DNA of 64,000 bases. It comes from Oscillospiraceae bacterium (GTDB lineage Bacteria > Bacillota > Clostridia > Oscillospirales > Ruminococcaceae). Location of the stretch: NCBI GenBank assembly GCA_902363145.1, contig CABIZB010000003.1, forward strand, positions 1 through 64,000. Reading direction: 5' to 3'. The notes beneath the pieces were generated by a model. That model was not told where the DNA came from. It saw only the letters and a list, made by a program, of their open reading frames with translations, and did no database searches. Below are positions 33,848 through 43,445 of the stretch, piece by piece. Each line of letters starts with the position of its first letter. The stretch's first letter is position 1. The translations under genes and the position numbers were made by a program.

Positions 33848-35602
33848 TTATTTTTCATTTTTCAGCCTGTTCAGACGCTTTAGAAACTCATCGTCGGAAA
33901 GCGCAGCGGCAGGTGCAGCCGAAGCTCTTTTCTCATGACTGTTCCTTAGGGTGGTTATGTAATCCTCCGCAGCACTGCGGTTAATGTCTATCTGGCGGGC
34001 TTCCGACAATATATCGGTTATTTTGCCCATCTCATCGGCTGAAAATTCACTTTGCAGTGATAATATGTTAAAATCCGAAGATATCCTCATGCCGCTTATG
34101 AGCTTTTCGTACAGCTTTTTGTTGAAATCTGTCGCAAAAAAGTCAGCAGGCAGCCTGTCCGCCACATATTCAAGGTCATCGGGGTGGATAGTAAGGTATG
34201 CGATGATGCCACGCTCCGCCCGATATTCCTTTGGAAATGCGGCTGCCTGAGGGTCAGCACGGCGCTTGTCGGAGAATGTGCGGATATCCGTCCATTCCTG
34301 CTTCCTGCCGCTGTTTATCTTCTTCCTTATGACTGAATTTATCTGAGCGTCAAGGGCTTCACGGGAAATTCCCTGCTCCTTGGCGACCTTTGATACATAA
34401 ACGCTTCTTTCCACAGGCGAGTTTATTGCCGCAAGCACGTTCACACACCGCTTGAGGTATTCCACACGACCCGTATCAGACTCGATATCAAGGTCGTTTT
34501 TGCACTTTGCCAGCTGGAAATTTATTGCGCCGTCGGAATTGTCAAGGAGCTGCTTGAACCGCAGAGCGCCGAATTTTTTTATAAATTCGTCAGGGTCCTT
34601 TGCTCCCTCCATTTTGATTATTTTAGTCTTTATCCCTGCCTCGCCCAGAAGATTTATGGCTTTCTGGGTCGCTGCCTGACCCGGCCCGTCCGAATCGTAG
34701 GCGATTATCACCTCGTCCGCATACTGGGACATGAGCCGTGCCTGTTCGGGTGTAAGCGCCGTTCCCAGCGTTGCCACCACGTTTTCAAAGCCCGCCTGAT
34801 TTACGGCGATAACGTCCATATAGCCCTCTGCCAGAATGAGCCTGCGCTCCTCGGAACGCTTGGCAAAATTCAGTGAGAAAAGGTTGCGGCTCTTTTTGAA
34901 AACGGGAGTATCGGAGGAGTTAAGGTACTTGGGGCCTTCTCCGTCGATGATACGTCCGCCGAAAGCAATGACATTTCCACGCAGGTCGATTATGGGGAAC
35001 ATCACCCTGTCACGGAAGCTGTCATAAACGCCGCCTTTCTGGCTCTGCCTTGCAAGGTTTGCGGCAACTATCTCATCTTCACGGCAGCCCTGGGATTTAA
35101 GGTGATCCGTCAGCCTGCGCCAGTCATCCGGAGCATAGCCCAGACCGTATTTAGTGATGGTCTTGACCGAAAGCTTTCTTGAACTGAAATACAGCCGTCC
35201 TTTTTCGCCGTACGGCTCTTTCATGAGCACATGGTTAAAGTATCGGGCTGCCATTCGGTTTATTTCAAGGATACGGGCTTTCAGGCGGCTGAAATCGTTG
35301 TTTTTCGCATCTTCGGGCATTGACATTCCCGCACGCTCCGCCAGAAAGCGCACAGCTTCTATGTATTCAAGATTTTCCGCCTTCATTATAAAGGTGATAA
35401 CATCACCCCCTGCGCCGCAGCCGAAGCAGTGAAAATACTGTCCCGCAACGTTTACATGACATGAGGGCGATTTCTCCGAATGAAATGGGCACAGGCAGAC
35501 ATAATCCCTGCTGCTTCGGTTAAGGCGCACATATGACGCCATCACCGACTCAATGGGATTATTCTGTTTGAGCTGCAATACAAAATCTTCGGGCAGTGGC
35601 AT
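33848..35602 (-). CDS. dnaG: DNA primase
   Basis: A 584-residue bacterial primase that makes RNA primers at the replication fork. It has an N-terminal CHC2 zinc finger (CPFHSEKSPSCHV and FHCFGCGAGGD, about 38-65), a TOPRIM catalytic core (LILAEGYMDVIAVNQAG near 255; IIAYDSDGPGQAA near 298) and a C-terminal helicase-binding domain. The start at 35602 follows TAGAGGAATG. Gene order dgt-dnaG-rpoD is conserved among Clostridia. Confidence 0.96.
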   Translation of the reverse strand: MPLPEDFVLQLKQNNPIESVMASYVRLNRSSRDYVCLCPFHSEKSPSCHVNVAGQYFHCFGCGAGGDVITFIMKAENLEYIEAVRFLAERAGMSMPEDAKNNDFSRLKARILEINRMAARYFNHVLMKEPYGEKGRLYFSSRKLSVKTITKYGLGYAPDDWRRLTDHLKSQGCREDEIVAANLARQSQKGGVYDSFRDRVMFPIIDLRGNVIAFGGRIIDGEGPKYLNSSDTPVFKKSRNLFSLNFAKRSEERRLILAEGYMDVIAVNQAGFENVVATLGTALTPEQARLMSQYADEVIIAYDSDGPGQAATQKAINLLGEAGIKTKIIKMEGAKDPDEFIKKFGALRFKQLLDNSDGAINFQLAKCKNDLDIESDTGRVEYLKRCVNVLAAINSPVERSVYVSKVAKEQGISREALDAQINSVIRKKINSGRKQEWTDIRTFSDKRRADPQAAAFPKEYRAERGIIAYLTIHPDDLEYVADRLPADFFATDFNKKLYEKLISGMRISSDFNILSLQSEFSADEMGKITDILSEARQIDINRSAAEDYITTLRNSHEKRASAAPAAALSDDEFLKRLNRLKNEK

Positions 35603-35625
35603 AGGTTCATTCCTCTAAATGCGAA

Positions 35626-36621
35626 TCAGGTGAGCTTCCAGCTTTTGGGGATAAAAAGCTCATTGTAAAGGTTCACCGCATAAAGGTCGGTCATGCCCGA
35701 CACATAGTCGCACACAGCCCTTTCCTTTGAAAAACGGTTCATTATATTGATGTATTCCTCAGGCATTTTGTCGGGGTATTTGATGAAATATCTGTACAGC
35801 TTTTCCACCAGCATTTTGGCCTTGTATTCCTCAGCCTTGGCAATGCTGTTGCTGTAAACGTGCTCGAACATAAAGTTCCGCAGCTCGTTGAATGCCTGCT
35901 GTATATCGTCGTCCATATGGATATCGGAAACGCCGTTTTTTACGATGGACATTATCAGCGTGGTGATGCGCTCGCTCTTGGAATGACCCAGCACATCTGT
36001 TGCGCTTGCGGGCAGCATATCCTCGGTGAGCACTCCGCCTCTTATGGCGTCGTCGATATCATGGTTGATGTATGCGATCTTATCGGAAAGCCGCACCACG
36101 TAGCCCTCTTTTGTAACGGCTACCTTGTTGGTGTGGCAGGCGATGCCGTTCTTCACTTCATATGTAAGGTTGAGACCCATACCGTTTTTCTCGATATAAT
36201 CCACGACCCTAACACTCTGAAGATAGTGCTTGAAGCCGCAGGAGCATATCTCGTTGAGCACCGACTCCCCTGCATGGCCGAAAGGCGCATGACCCAGGTC
36301 GTGACCCAGTGCAATAGCCTCGGTAAGGTCCTCGTTAAGGCGCAGGGCACGGGAAATTGTACGTGCTATCTGAGCCACCTCAAGCGAATGGGTAAGGCGT
36401 GTTCTGTAATGGTCGCCTATGGGATCAAGGAACACCTGAGTTTTATGTTTAAGGCGGCGGAAAGCATTGCAGTGAAGTATCCTGTCCCTGTCACGCTGAA
36501 AATCAGTCCTGATAGGGCACTGCGGCTCGGGGCGGACACGTCTGCCTGTATGCTTTGACGTGCAGGCGTCCTCACAGAGAGTACCCAGCTCGATTATTTC
36601 AAGTTCTTCACGAATAGTCAT
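35626..36621 (-). CDS. dgt: dGTPase-like HD-domain triphosphohydrolase
   Basis: A 331-residue HD-superfamily enzyme predicted to cleave dNTPs to deoxynucleosides and triphosphate. Metal-binding motifs are RLTHSLEVAQIART and ALGHDLGHAPFGHAGE, with SDKIAYINHDIDDA holding the later Asp. It is the short type that precedes dnaG in many Firmicutes. The ATG follows GCGGGGGAG. A longer paralogue of another subtype is at 44576. It may control dNTP pools during replication. Confidence 0.92.
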   Translation of the reverse strand: MTIREELEIIELGTLCEDACTSKHTGRRVRPEPQCPIRTDFQRDRDRILHCNAFRRLKHKTQVFLDPIGDHYRTRLTHSLEVAQIARTISRALRLNEDLTEAIALGHDLGHAPFGHAGESVLNEICSCGFKHYLQSVRVVDYIEKNGMGLNLTYEVKNGIACHTNKVAVTKEGYVVRLSDKIAYINHDIDDAIRGGVLTEDMLPASATDVLGHSKSERITTLIMSIVKNGVSDIHMDDDIQQAFNELRNFMFEHVYSNSIAKAEEYKAKMLVEKLYRYFIKYPDKMPEEYINIMNRFSKERAVCDYVSGMTDLYAVNLYNELFIPKSWKLT

Positions 36622-36714
36622 ATACTCACTCCCCCGCTTTTATTTATAATAGTATATACTCACAAAATGGCGAAAAAACTTTTTTATATTTTTATTTTCG
36701 TCATTTTGCACAAA

Positions 36715-37344
36715 TCAAGCAAAATTCTCAAAGCTTTCTTCGCCTTTGTGTACAGTTATTTTTCCGTTTGCCGTGTCGATAAGCTTTTCGGTAAGAGCAT
36801 CGGTGAGAGCACTGCGGCATAAGAGCTTGACAGTTACATCGGTCTCAAAGACGGTATCGGTTATCTTCACCTCAAATTCGGGAAGAATATTCACTATCTT
36901 GCCGTAAAGCCCGTAATCCGACGTTATCTCCATAGGATAGCAGGAGCACATTTTTTTGCGCTCGGCAGCGTCAACAGCGATCTTTGCACTGTGGGAATAT
37001 GCCCGCACCAGTCCTCCGCCGCCAAGAAGTATGCCGCCGAAATATCTGGTGACAACGCAGCAAACGTCCGTCAGCCCCTCCTTGCGCAGCACCTCGAAAA
37101 CAGGCACGCCAGCAGTTCCCTGAGGCTCGCCGTCGTCGCTGTACCTTGTTATGCTGCCGTTTCGGAGGATATAGGCATATACGTTGTGAGTTGCCTTTCT
37201 GTGCCTGCCTCTTATCTCGTTGATAAAAGCCACTGCTTCCTCATCGCTCTCGGCATGGGTGATGTAGCCGATGAACTCCGACTTCTTTTCAATAAACGAC
37301 GCTTCGGCATATCCGCCAACGGTATCATAGTCGGGAGTATTCAT
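36715..37344 (-). CDS. IMPACT/YigZ-family protein
   Basis: A 209-residue protein of the YigZ/IMPACT (UPF0029) family. The N-terminal domain carries the signature SRYSDDGEPQGTAGVP-like segment (ITRYSDDGEPQGTAGVPVFE), VVTRYFGGILLGGGGLVRAY, and a DUF1949 ferredoxin-like C-terminal domain follows. The molecular function is unsettled; eukaryotic IMPACT modulates GCN2. ATG 37344 follows AAGAAAGGAA; the longer frame has no ribosome site. Monocistronic. Confidence 0.88.
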   Translation of the reverse strand: MNTPDYDTVGGYAEASFIEKKSEFIGYITHAESDEEAVAFINEIRGRHRKATHNVYAYILRNGSITRYSDDGEPQGTAGVPVFEVLRKEGLTDVCCVVTRYFGGILLGGGGLVRAYSHSAKIAVDAAERKKMCSCYPMEITSDYGLYGKIVNILPEFEVKITDTVFETDVTVKLLCRSALTDALTEKLIDTANGKITVHKGEESFENFA

Positions 37345-37380
37345 ATAAAATATTCCTTTCTTGTATGGTTTTATGTGATA

Positions 37381-37417
37381 AAAAATTCCGCCTGTGCAGT
37401 TCAAGCACAAGCGGAAT
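37381..37417 (-). terminator. Intrinsic terminator of rpmE
   Basis: ATTCCGCTTGTGC/GCACAGGCGGAAT on the minus strand, followed by U-rich sequence. Confidence 0.75.
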
Positions 37418-37422
37418 CAAAA

Positions 37423-37626
37423 TTACTTGTCCATACCGAAACGCTTCTTGAAGCGGTCAACACGTCCGCCTGTATCAACAAGCTTCTGCTTACCGGTGTA
37501 GAAAGGATGGCACTTGGAGCAGATTTCAACTCTGATGTTCTCCTTAGTGGAACGGGTCTTGATCACATTACCGCATGCGCAGGTGATAGTGGTCTCAACG
37601 TAGTTGGGATGAATTCCTTCTTTCAT
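37423..37626 (-). CDS. rpmE: Ribosomal protein bL31
   Basis: A 67-residue large-subunit ribosomal protein L31 that helps bridge the two subunits. It begins [20 protein letters not shown] and contains [20 protein letters not shown]. The zinc-binding cysteines (CACG and CSKC) are all present, so this is the zinc-containing (C+) form. Strong AGGTGCC-like upstream region. Confidence 0.96.
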   Translation of the reverse strand: MKEGIHPNYVETTITCACGNVIKTRSTKENIRVEICSKCHPFYTGKQKLVDTGGRVDRFKKRFGMDK

Positions 37627-37836
37627 TACTGGGGCACCTCACTTTCAAGTATAATATGATGTACATAGCAGCCCATCACATTATCTCGGACAGTAGTGCT
37701 ATGGAATAATCACAACGAAATTGATTATACCATATCCTTAGTAATTTTGCAAGGGTTTTCTCAATTTATTTGTAAATTTTTTGTTAAAGCACGTTTCTAT
37801 TAAGACTGTCTCGAAGCCATTGTCATAATTTTTGGC

Positions 37837-37857
37837 AACGTTTACATACTAAACGTT
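37837..37857. promoter_or_regulatory. Perfect inverted repeat, candidate operator
   Basis: AACGTTTA-CATAC-TAAACGTT, 8-bp perfect arms, centred about 80 bp before the -35 of the cellobiose phosphorylase promoter. Dyads of this size are typical of dimeric regulators; the protein is unknown. Confidence 0.55.
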
Positions 37858-37924
37858 TGAAAACATCAAAGATATAATCAAAATCACGATTTGAAAAAAT
37901 TCACAAATAAATTTCCCAAACCCC

Positions 37925-37953
37925 TTGCCAAAACTATATAAAAATGATATAAT
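37925..37953 (+). promoter_or_regulatory. Sigma-A promoter of cellobiose phosphorylase
   Basis: TTGCCA (37925-37930), 17-bp spacer, TATAAT (37948-37953). Confidence 0.65.
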
Positions 37954-38069
37954 GACAAATGAAATGTGTGTACATATTACTCAATGTATGCACAATGCAC
38001 AAATTGTCCGTATCGCTTAAATGCGGACGGCATATGAATACTATATTTTATAAGGAGTGTTTAAACCAA

Positions 38070-40469
38070 ATGAATTACGGTCATTTCGATCTTGAAAACA
38101 AGGAATACGTAATCACACGCCCCGATACTCCCGCTCCCTGGGCCAACTACCTCGGCGACCCTGAGTACGGCGCTATCATTTCCAACAATGCAGGCGGCTA
38201 CAGCTTCGTAAAGTCCGGCGCAAACGGAAGAATCATCCGTTACCGCTTCAACTCCGTTGCAGTTGACCAGCCCGGCAGATACATCTACCTGAAGGACGGA
38301 GAAACAGGCGACTACTGGTCTGCTTCCTGGTCTCCCGTATGTAAGCCTCTTGACGAATACAAGAGCGAGTGCCGTCACGGTACTGCTTACACCGTTATCA
38401 CCTCCGAGTACAAGAACATCAAGACTGAGACTACATACTATGTTCCCAGAAATGCTCTGTACGAGGTATGGGCTTCCAAGATCACCAACAACGACACCAA
38501 ACCCAGAAAGCTTTCCGTAACCGGCTACTGCGAGTTCGTTAACGACAACAACTATGAGCAGGATCAGGTAAACCTTCAGTACACCCTGTTCATCACTCGC
38601 ACCTACTTCAAGAAGAATTTCATTCTCCAGAAGCAGAACGAGATCTTCAAGAACCCCAACAATGAGCGTTTCCTCGGCGTTGCTAAGGCAGAAGTTTCCG
38701 CTTACTGCGGCGACAGAGATTCCTTCGTAGGCGCTTACAGAGGCTATGCTAACCCCAAGGGCATTGAAGAGGGCCTCAAGGGCGACCTTAACTACAACAC
38801 CAACTCCTGCGGCGCTCTCCAGAGCGATATCGTTCTCCAGCCCGGCGAGACCAAGGAGATCATCTACGTTCTCGGTCAGAGACCTGAGGCAGTTGCTGCT
38901 GAGATCATCGCCAAGTACGAGAAGGACGGCGTTGTTGAGGCTGAGATCGCTGAGCTCAAGGAGTTCTGGCACTCCAAGCTTGCTAACCTCAGCGTAAATA
39001 CTCCCGATGCTGACTTCAACAACATGATAAATGTTTGGAACGCATACAACTGCTTCATCACATTCATCTGGTCCAGAGCTGCTTCCTTCCAGTACTGCGG
39101 TCTGAGAAACGGCTACGGCTACAGAGATACCGTTCAGGATATCCAGGGTATCATTCACCTTGCTCCCGAAATGGCTAAGAAGCAGATCGAGTTCATGCTC
39201 TCCGCACAGGTAACAAACGGCGCAGGTCTTCCTCTGGTCAAGTATGACCACAAGGCAGGTCAGGAAAATCATCCTGATGAGAATGACCCCAACACCGCAT
39301 ATGCCAAGGAGACAGGCCATCCCTCCTACCGTGCAGATGACGCTCTCTGGCTCTTCCCCACTATTTACAAGTACATCTCCGAAAGCGGCGATATCCAGTT
39401 CCTGGATGAAGAGATCCTCTACGCTAACGATGGCGAAAAGGGTACTGTTTACGATCACCTCAAGAGAGCTATCATGTTCTCTATGAATAACCTTGGAAAC
39501 CACGGTATGCCCGCAGGTCTCCACGCTGACTGGAACGACTGCCTCCGTCTCGGCAAGAAGGGCGAATCCACATTCGTTGCATTCCAGCTGGTTTACGCAG
39601 TTAAGATCCTCAGAAGCTATGCAGAGCTCAAGAACGACGCTGAGTACGTTAAGTACCTCGACGAAGTCAAGGCTAAGCTCGATACTATCCTCAGTGCTTG
39701 CTGGAACGAGGACAGATGGATCAGAGGCTACAAGGAAGACGGCACCGTTATCGGTCAGAGAACCGATCCCGAGGCTAAGATGTGGCTCAATCCCCAGTCC
39801 TGGTCCGTTATCTCCGGATTTGCAAGCAAGGAGCAGGCTGAAAAGGCTATGGACAGCGTTGAAAGAGAGCTTAACACTCCTTACGGCGCAATGGTTATGT
39901 ATCCTCCCTATGTTGAACACGGATTTGACGGCGCTCTTATGCAGTGCTTCAACAAGTGCACCAAGGAAAATGCAGGTATCTTCTCTCAGCCTCAGGGCTG
40001 GCTGATCCTTGCCGAGTCTCTCCTGGGTCACGGCAACCGTGCATACAAGTACTGGAAGGAAGCAGCTCCCGCTACCTACAATGACAATGCAGAGCACAGA
40101 TGCCTCGAGCCTTACGTTTACGGTCAGTTCGTAGAGGGCAAGGACAGCCCTTATGCAGGCCGTGCACACGTACATTGGCTCACAGGTACAGCTTCCACCG
40201 TTATGGTTGGTACTGTTGAGGGTATCCTGGGTATGAGACCCGACGCTTCCGGTCTTAAGGTAGATCCTTCTATCTCCTCCGATTGGGGCAGCTACACTGT
40301 TACCAAGACATTCAGAGGCAAGAAGCTCAACATGACCTTCAACAATCCCGATCACGTAGAGAGCGGCGTTAAGGAGATCGTCCTCAACGGCGAAAAGCTT
40401 CCCTCCAACCACATTCCTGCTGACAAGCTCAAGGATGTTAACGACATCGTTGTAACTCTCGGCAAGTAA
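38070..40469 (+). CDS. cbpA: Cellobiose phosphorylase (GH94)
   Basis: A 799-residue GH94 enzyme that splits imported cellobiose with phosphate into glucose 1-phosphate and glucose, saving ATP. Motifs include the opening MNYGHFDLENKEYVITRPDT, PAPWANYLGDPEYG, FRNGYGYRDTVQDIQG-like NGYGYRDTVQDIQG and GLHADWNDCLRLGKKGES with the catalytic Asp, plus a C-terminal beta domain. ATG 38070 follows AAGGAGTG; the frame is open farther upstream but without a ribosome site. Codon use is strongly biased (AAG, ATC, GTT, GGC), showing very high expression. It is a hallmark of cellulolytic ruminococci. Confidence 0.97.
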   Translation: MNYGHFDLENKEYVITRPDTPAPWANYLGDPEYGAIISNNAGGYSFVKSGANGRIIRYRFNSVAVDQPGRYIYLKDGETGDYWSASWSPVCKPLDEYKSECRHGTAYTVITSEYKNIKTETTYYVPRNALYEVWASKITNNDTKPRKLSVTGYCEFVNDNNYEQDQVNLQYTLFITRTYFKKNFILQKQNEIFKNPNNERFLGVAKAEVSAYCGDRDSFVGAYRGYANPKGIEEGLKGDLNYNTNSCGALQSDIVLQPGETKEIIYVLGQRPEAVAAEIIAKYEKDGVVEAEIAELKEFWHSKLANLSVNTPDADFNNMINVWNAYNCFITFIWSRAASFQYCGLRNGYGYRDTVQDIQGIIHLAPEMAKKQIEFMLSAQVTNGAGLPLVKYDHKAGQENHPDENDPNTAYAKETGHPSYRADDALWLFPTIYKYISESGDIQFLDEEILYANDGEKGTVYDHLKRAIMFSMNNLGNHGMPAGLHADWNDCLRLGKKGESTFVAFQLVYAVKILRSYAELKNDAEYVKYLDEVKAKLDTILSACWNEDRWIRGYKEDGTVIGQRTDPEAKMWLNPQSWSVISGFASKEQAEKAMDSVERELNTPYGAMVMYPPYVEHGFDGALMQCFNKCTKENAGIFSQPQGWLILAESLLGHGNRAYKYWKEAAPATYNDNAEHRCLEPYVYGQFVEGKDSPYAGRAHVHWLTGTASTVMVGTVEGILGMRPDASGLKVDPSISSDWGSYTVTKTFRGKKLNMTFNNPDHVESGVKEIVLNGEKLPSNHIPADKLKDVNDIVVTLGK

Positions 40470-40486
40470 TAGGCTGAAATAAATAT

Positions 40487-40520
40487 ATGGCTGCTGTGCA
40501 TGGCATGGCAGCCATTTTTA
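40487..40520 (+). terminator. Intrinsic terminator of cellobiose phosphorylase
   Basis: ATGGCTGC/GCAGCCAT stem followed by TTTTATTT. Confidence 0.75.
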
Positions 40521-40570
40521 TTTATCATCATAATTTATCCTGTAATATTGCGCAAAATTCCGCTAAAATA

Positions 40571-40599
40571 TTGACAAGAACATTTCAGTGTGGTAAAAT
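40571..40599 (+). promoter_or_regulatory. Sigma-A promoter of ilvB
   Basis: TTGACA (40571-40576), 17-bp spacer, TAAAAT (40594-40599). Confidence 0.7.
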
Positions 40600-40648
40600 A
40601 CTACTATATGCGCATAATGCGACAAGTTTTTATAAGGGAGATTTTGCA

Positions 40649-42334
40649 ATGCTTCTCAATGGTTCTCAGATACTTCTCGAATGCCTTCTTGAGCAGGGCG
40701 TGGATACAGTCTTCGGCTACCCCGGAGGTGCCGTTCTCAATATTTATGATGCACTTTATGATTACAGCGACAAGATAACTCATATACTCACTTCCCACGA
40801 GCAGAACGCAGGCCATGCGGCTGACGGATATGCCCGCACCACAGGCAAAACAGGCGTTGTTATCGCCACATCAGGCCCGGGCGCAACAAACCTTGTTACC
40901 GCTATCGCAACCGCAAACATGGACAGCATTCCTATGGTGGCTATCACAGGAAATGTCGGCACAAGCCTGCTGGGTCTTGACTCCTTCCAGGAGGTGGATA
41001 TCACAGGCATCACCATGCCCGTTACCAAGCACAACTTTATCGTAAAGGACGTTCGTGAGCTGGCTGAGACCGTCCGCAGCGCTTTCTTTATCGCAAACGA
41101 CGGCAGAAAGGGCCCTGTTCTCATTGATATCCCCAAGGACATCACCGCTGCAAAGTGTGAGTTTGAACACAAGGTTCCCGCAGCTCACAGCTACACTGTA
41201 AACAACAGTGAGATCGAGGAAGCAGCTAAGGTCATCGCTTCCGCTGAGAGACCTTTCATTTTCGCAGGCGGCGGAGTATGCCTCTCAGGCGCTGAAAAGC
41301 AGCTGGCTGAATTTGCGGAGATGATAGACGCTCCCGTTTCCCTCTCACTTATGGGTATGTCCGCATTCGACAACACAAGTGAAAGATATCTTGGTATGCT
41401 CGGTATGCACGGCACAAAGGCATCTTCCCTTGCGCTGGTCAACAGCGACGTTATAGTTGTTCTCGGCTCCAGATTTTCCGACCGTGTTACCTGCAGCGCA
41501 AAGTCCTTCAAGGAAAATATCAAGAACGCAAAGATTGTACATATCGAGATTGACCCTGCTGAGTTTGACAAGAATATTGAGGTCGATGTTCATGTTCAGG
41601 GCGATGTTAAGCTTGCTCTCACCGAAATTATGAAGAAGCTTTCCAAGCAGGATCACCCCCAGTGGATGGCTGATATTGAAAAGTGGAAGAGCGAATATCC
41701 TCTCCGTCAGGTATCCGATGACCCTGAGGCAGTTCTCCCCCAGTATGTGCTTGAAACACTGGCAGATATCACCGATTCCAACGCAATAATCACTACAGAG
41801 GTCGGTCAGCACCAGATGTGGACCGCCGAGTATTTCCCCTTTAAGAATCCCAAGAGCTTTGCTTCCTCAGGCGGACTTGGCACCATGGGCTACGGTCTGG
41901 GCGCTGCCATCGGCGCAAAGGTAGGCAATCCCGACAAGACTGTTGTAAACATTGCAGGCGACGGAAGCTTCTATATGAACATGGCAGAGCTTTCCACACT
42001 GGCAAAGTACAATATGCCCGTTATCGAGCTGGTATTCAACAACACGGTTCTTGGAATGGTAAGACAGTGGCAAAGACTTTTCTACAACTGCCATTTCTCC
42101 CAGACAACTCTCGAAAAAACCACCGACTTTGAAATGCTGGCAAAGGCATTCGGTCTTGAGCCTGTGGATATCTCCAAGAAGAGCGAAGTCCGTGAGAAGC
42201 TGGAGTATGCCGTTACCTGCGGCAAGCCTGTTCTCATCAACTGCCACATTGACAAGGATATCAACGTTCTTCCCATGGTTCCTGCAGGCGCTTCCGTTGC
42301 AGAGCCTATACTTGAAATTCAGGTTGACTGCTGA
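40649..42334 (+). CDS. ilvB: Acetolactate synthase, large subunit
   Basis: A 561-residue thiamine-diphosphate enzyme condensing two pyruvates (or pyruvate and 2-oxobutyrate) for branched-chain amino acids. It has the Pyr domain with catalytic Glu in TSHEQNAGHAADGYAR, IATSGPGATNLVTAIATA, a central FAD domain and the PP domain GDGSFYMNMAELSTLAKYNM. ATG 40649 follows GGGAGATTTTGCA. No small regulatory subunit gene is adjacent; the stop is followed by a terminator, so ilvH/ilvN must lie elsewhere or the enzyme acts alone. Confidence 0.94.
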   Translation: MLLNGSQILLECLLEQGVDTVFGYPGGAVLNIYDALYDYSDKITHILTSHEQNAGHAADGYARTTGKTGVVIATSGPGATNLVTAIATANMDSIPMVAITGNVGTSLLGLDSFQEVDITGITMPVTKHNFIVKDVRELAETVRSAFFIANDGRKGPVLIDIPKDITAAKCEFEHKVPAAHSYTVNNSEIEEAAKVIASAERPFIFAGGGVCLSGAEKQLAEFAEMIDAPVSLSLMGMSAFDNTSERYLGMLGMHGTKASSLALVNSDVIVVLGSRFSDRVTCSAKSFKENIKNAKIVHIEIDPAEFDKNIEVDVHVQGDVKLALTEIMKKLSKQDHPQWMADIEKWKSEYPLRQVSDDPEAVLPQYVLETLADITDSNAIITTEVGQHQMWTAEYFPFKNPKSFASSGGLGTMGYGLGAAIGAKVGNPDKTVVNIAGDGSFYMNMAELSTLAKYNMPVIELVFNNTVLGMVRQWQRLFYNCHFSQTTLEKTTDFEMLAKAFGLEPVDISKKSEVREKLEYAVTCGKPVLINCHIDKDINVLPMVPAGASVAEPILEIQVDC

Positions 42335-42345
42335 TAACTCATATC

Positions 42346-42372
42346 AAAAGGGACGGCAACACGTCCCTTTTT
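42346..42372 (+). terminator. Intrinsic terminator of ilvB
   Basis: AAAAGGGACG/CGTCCCTTTT arms with a 6-nt loop and a run of T. Confidence 0.85.
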
Positions 42373-42507
42373 TATCGCATTCTAAACTTTATTGATTTAA
42401 AGCTTTCCAGCTTTTATGCACAGAAAAGAAATTACTTTGCGTTCATGTATTGTTCAATAATATAGTATATAATGAATGATATAAACCAGCGAAAGGAAGA
42501 TTTTAAG

Positions 42508-43338
42508 ATGAAAATAGTTGCTGTAGGTCTTGGACTTATCGGCGGATCAATGTGCAAGGCAATAAAAAAGCACACCAATCATCTGGTGGGCGGTATTGAT
42601 ATAGACAGAAAGACCGTTAAAATGGCTCTTTCCCAGAATGCTATCGACTATGAGGCAAAGGACGTTTCCGAGGCGGACGTTACTATTGTTTCCCTCTTCC
42701 CCCCTACAATAATCAGCTTCATTAAGGAAAATGCCGACCTTTTCAAGGAGGGCAGCATTGTTATTGATACAGGCGGTATCAAGAAAGCTATCGTTGACGA
42801 GGTAACACCAATTCTTGCCGAAAGAGGCGTTACATTTATCGGCGTTCACCCCATGGCAGGCCGTGAGTTCTCTGGCTTTGAGTATTCTCTGGACGACCTT
42901 TTCGACAACGCAAGCTTTATCATGACCCCCACCGAAAACACTCCTCAGGAGGAGATAAACCTCATCGAAGACCTGGCACGCTCCATTCATTTCAAGAAAG
43001 TTGTAAAGACCACTCCCGAGGAGCATGACCGCATAATCGCTTTCACAAGCCAGCTTGCGCACGTTGTTTCAAACGCATACATCAAAAGCCCCACACATCA
43101 GCAGCAGCTGGGATTTTCCGCAGGCTCTTTCCAGGATCTTACCCGTGTTGCAAAGCTCAATGAGGATATGTGGACTCCCCTGTTCATCATGAACAAGGAA
43201 CCGCTTTGCTTTGAGATAGATTACATCATGGCCCGTCTCGCCGAGTACCGTGACGCTATCGCAAACGAGGATCATGACAGGCTGAGACAGCTTCTCCGTG
43301 ACGGACGTATTCTCAAGGAAACAACTCCCGTTGACTGA
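42508..43338 (+). CDS. tyrA: Prephenate dehydrogenase
   Basis: A 276-residue TyrA-type dehydrogenase that makes 4-hydroxyphenylpyruvate from prephenate for tyrosine. It has an N-terminal NAD(P) fold (IVAVGLGLIGGSMCKAIKK), DTGGIKKAIVDEV, FIGVHPMAGREFSGFEYS with the catalytic His, and a helical C-terminal dimerisation domain (AFTSQLAHVVSNAYIKS). No ACT domain or chorismate mutase is fused. ATG 42508 follows GAAAGGAAG. No other aromatic pathway gene is adjacent. Confidence 0.9.
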   Translation: MKIVAVGLGLIGGSMCKAIKKHTNHLVGGIDIDRKTVKMALSQNAIDYEAKDVSEADVTIVSLFPPTIISFIKENADLFKEGSIVIDTGGIKKAIVDEVTPILAERGVTFIGVHPMAGREFSGFEYSLDDLFDNASFIMTPTENTPQEEINLIEDLARSIHFKKVVKTTPEEHDRIIAFTSQLAHVVSNAYIKSPTHQQQLGFSAGSFQDLTRVAKLNEDMWTPLFIMNKEPLCFEIDYIMARLAEYRDAIANEDHDRLRQLLRDGRILKETTPVD

Positions 43339-43445
43339 TATATAAACATCTGCATTGCTCATTTACAGATTTATATTACCGCAGAAACTTCTTTTATGTT
43401 ATAATAATATTTAAGTCGTTATAAATTTAAGAAGGGGTAATTGTA

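Larger units (their letters stand above)
37627..38069. other. Intergenic region controlling rpmE and cellobiose phosphorylase
   Basis: No gene. It holds the upstream region of rpmE, a perfect inverted repeat at 37837-37857, a sigma-A promoter at 37925-37953 and a leader of about 110 nt leading to the cellobiose phosphorylase start. Confidence 0.6.

Noticed and set aside
38061..40412. 783-codon minus-strand frame
   Set aside because: It is exactly opposite the cellobiose phosphorylase gene. Strong codon bias removes stop codons from the opposite strand; the translation is low-complexity and resembles nothing known.
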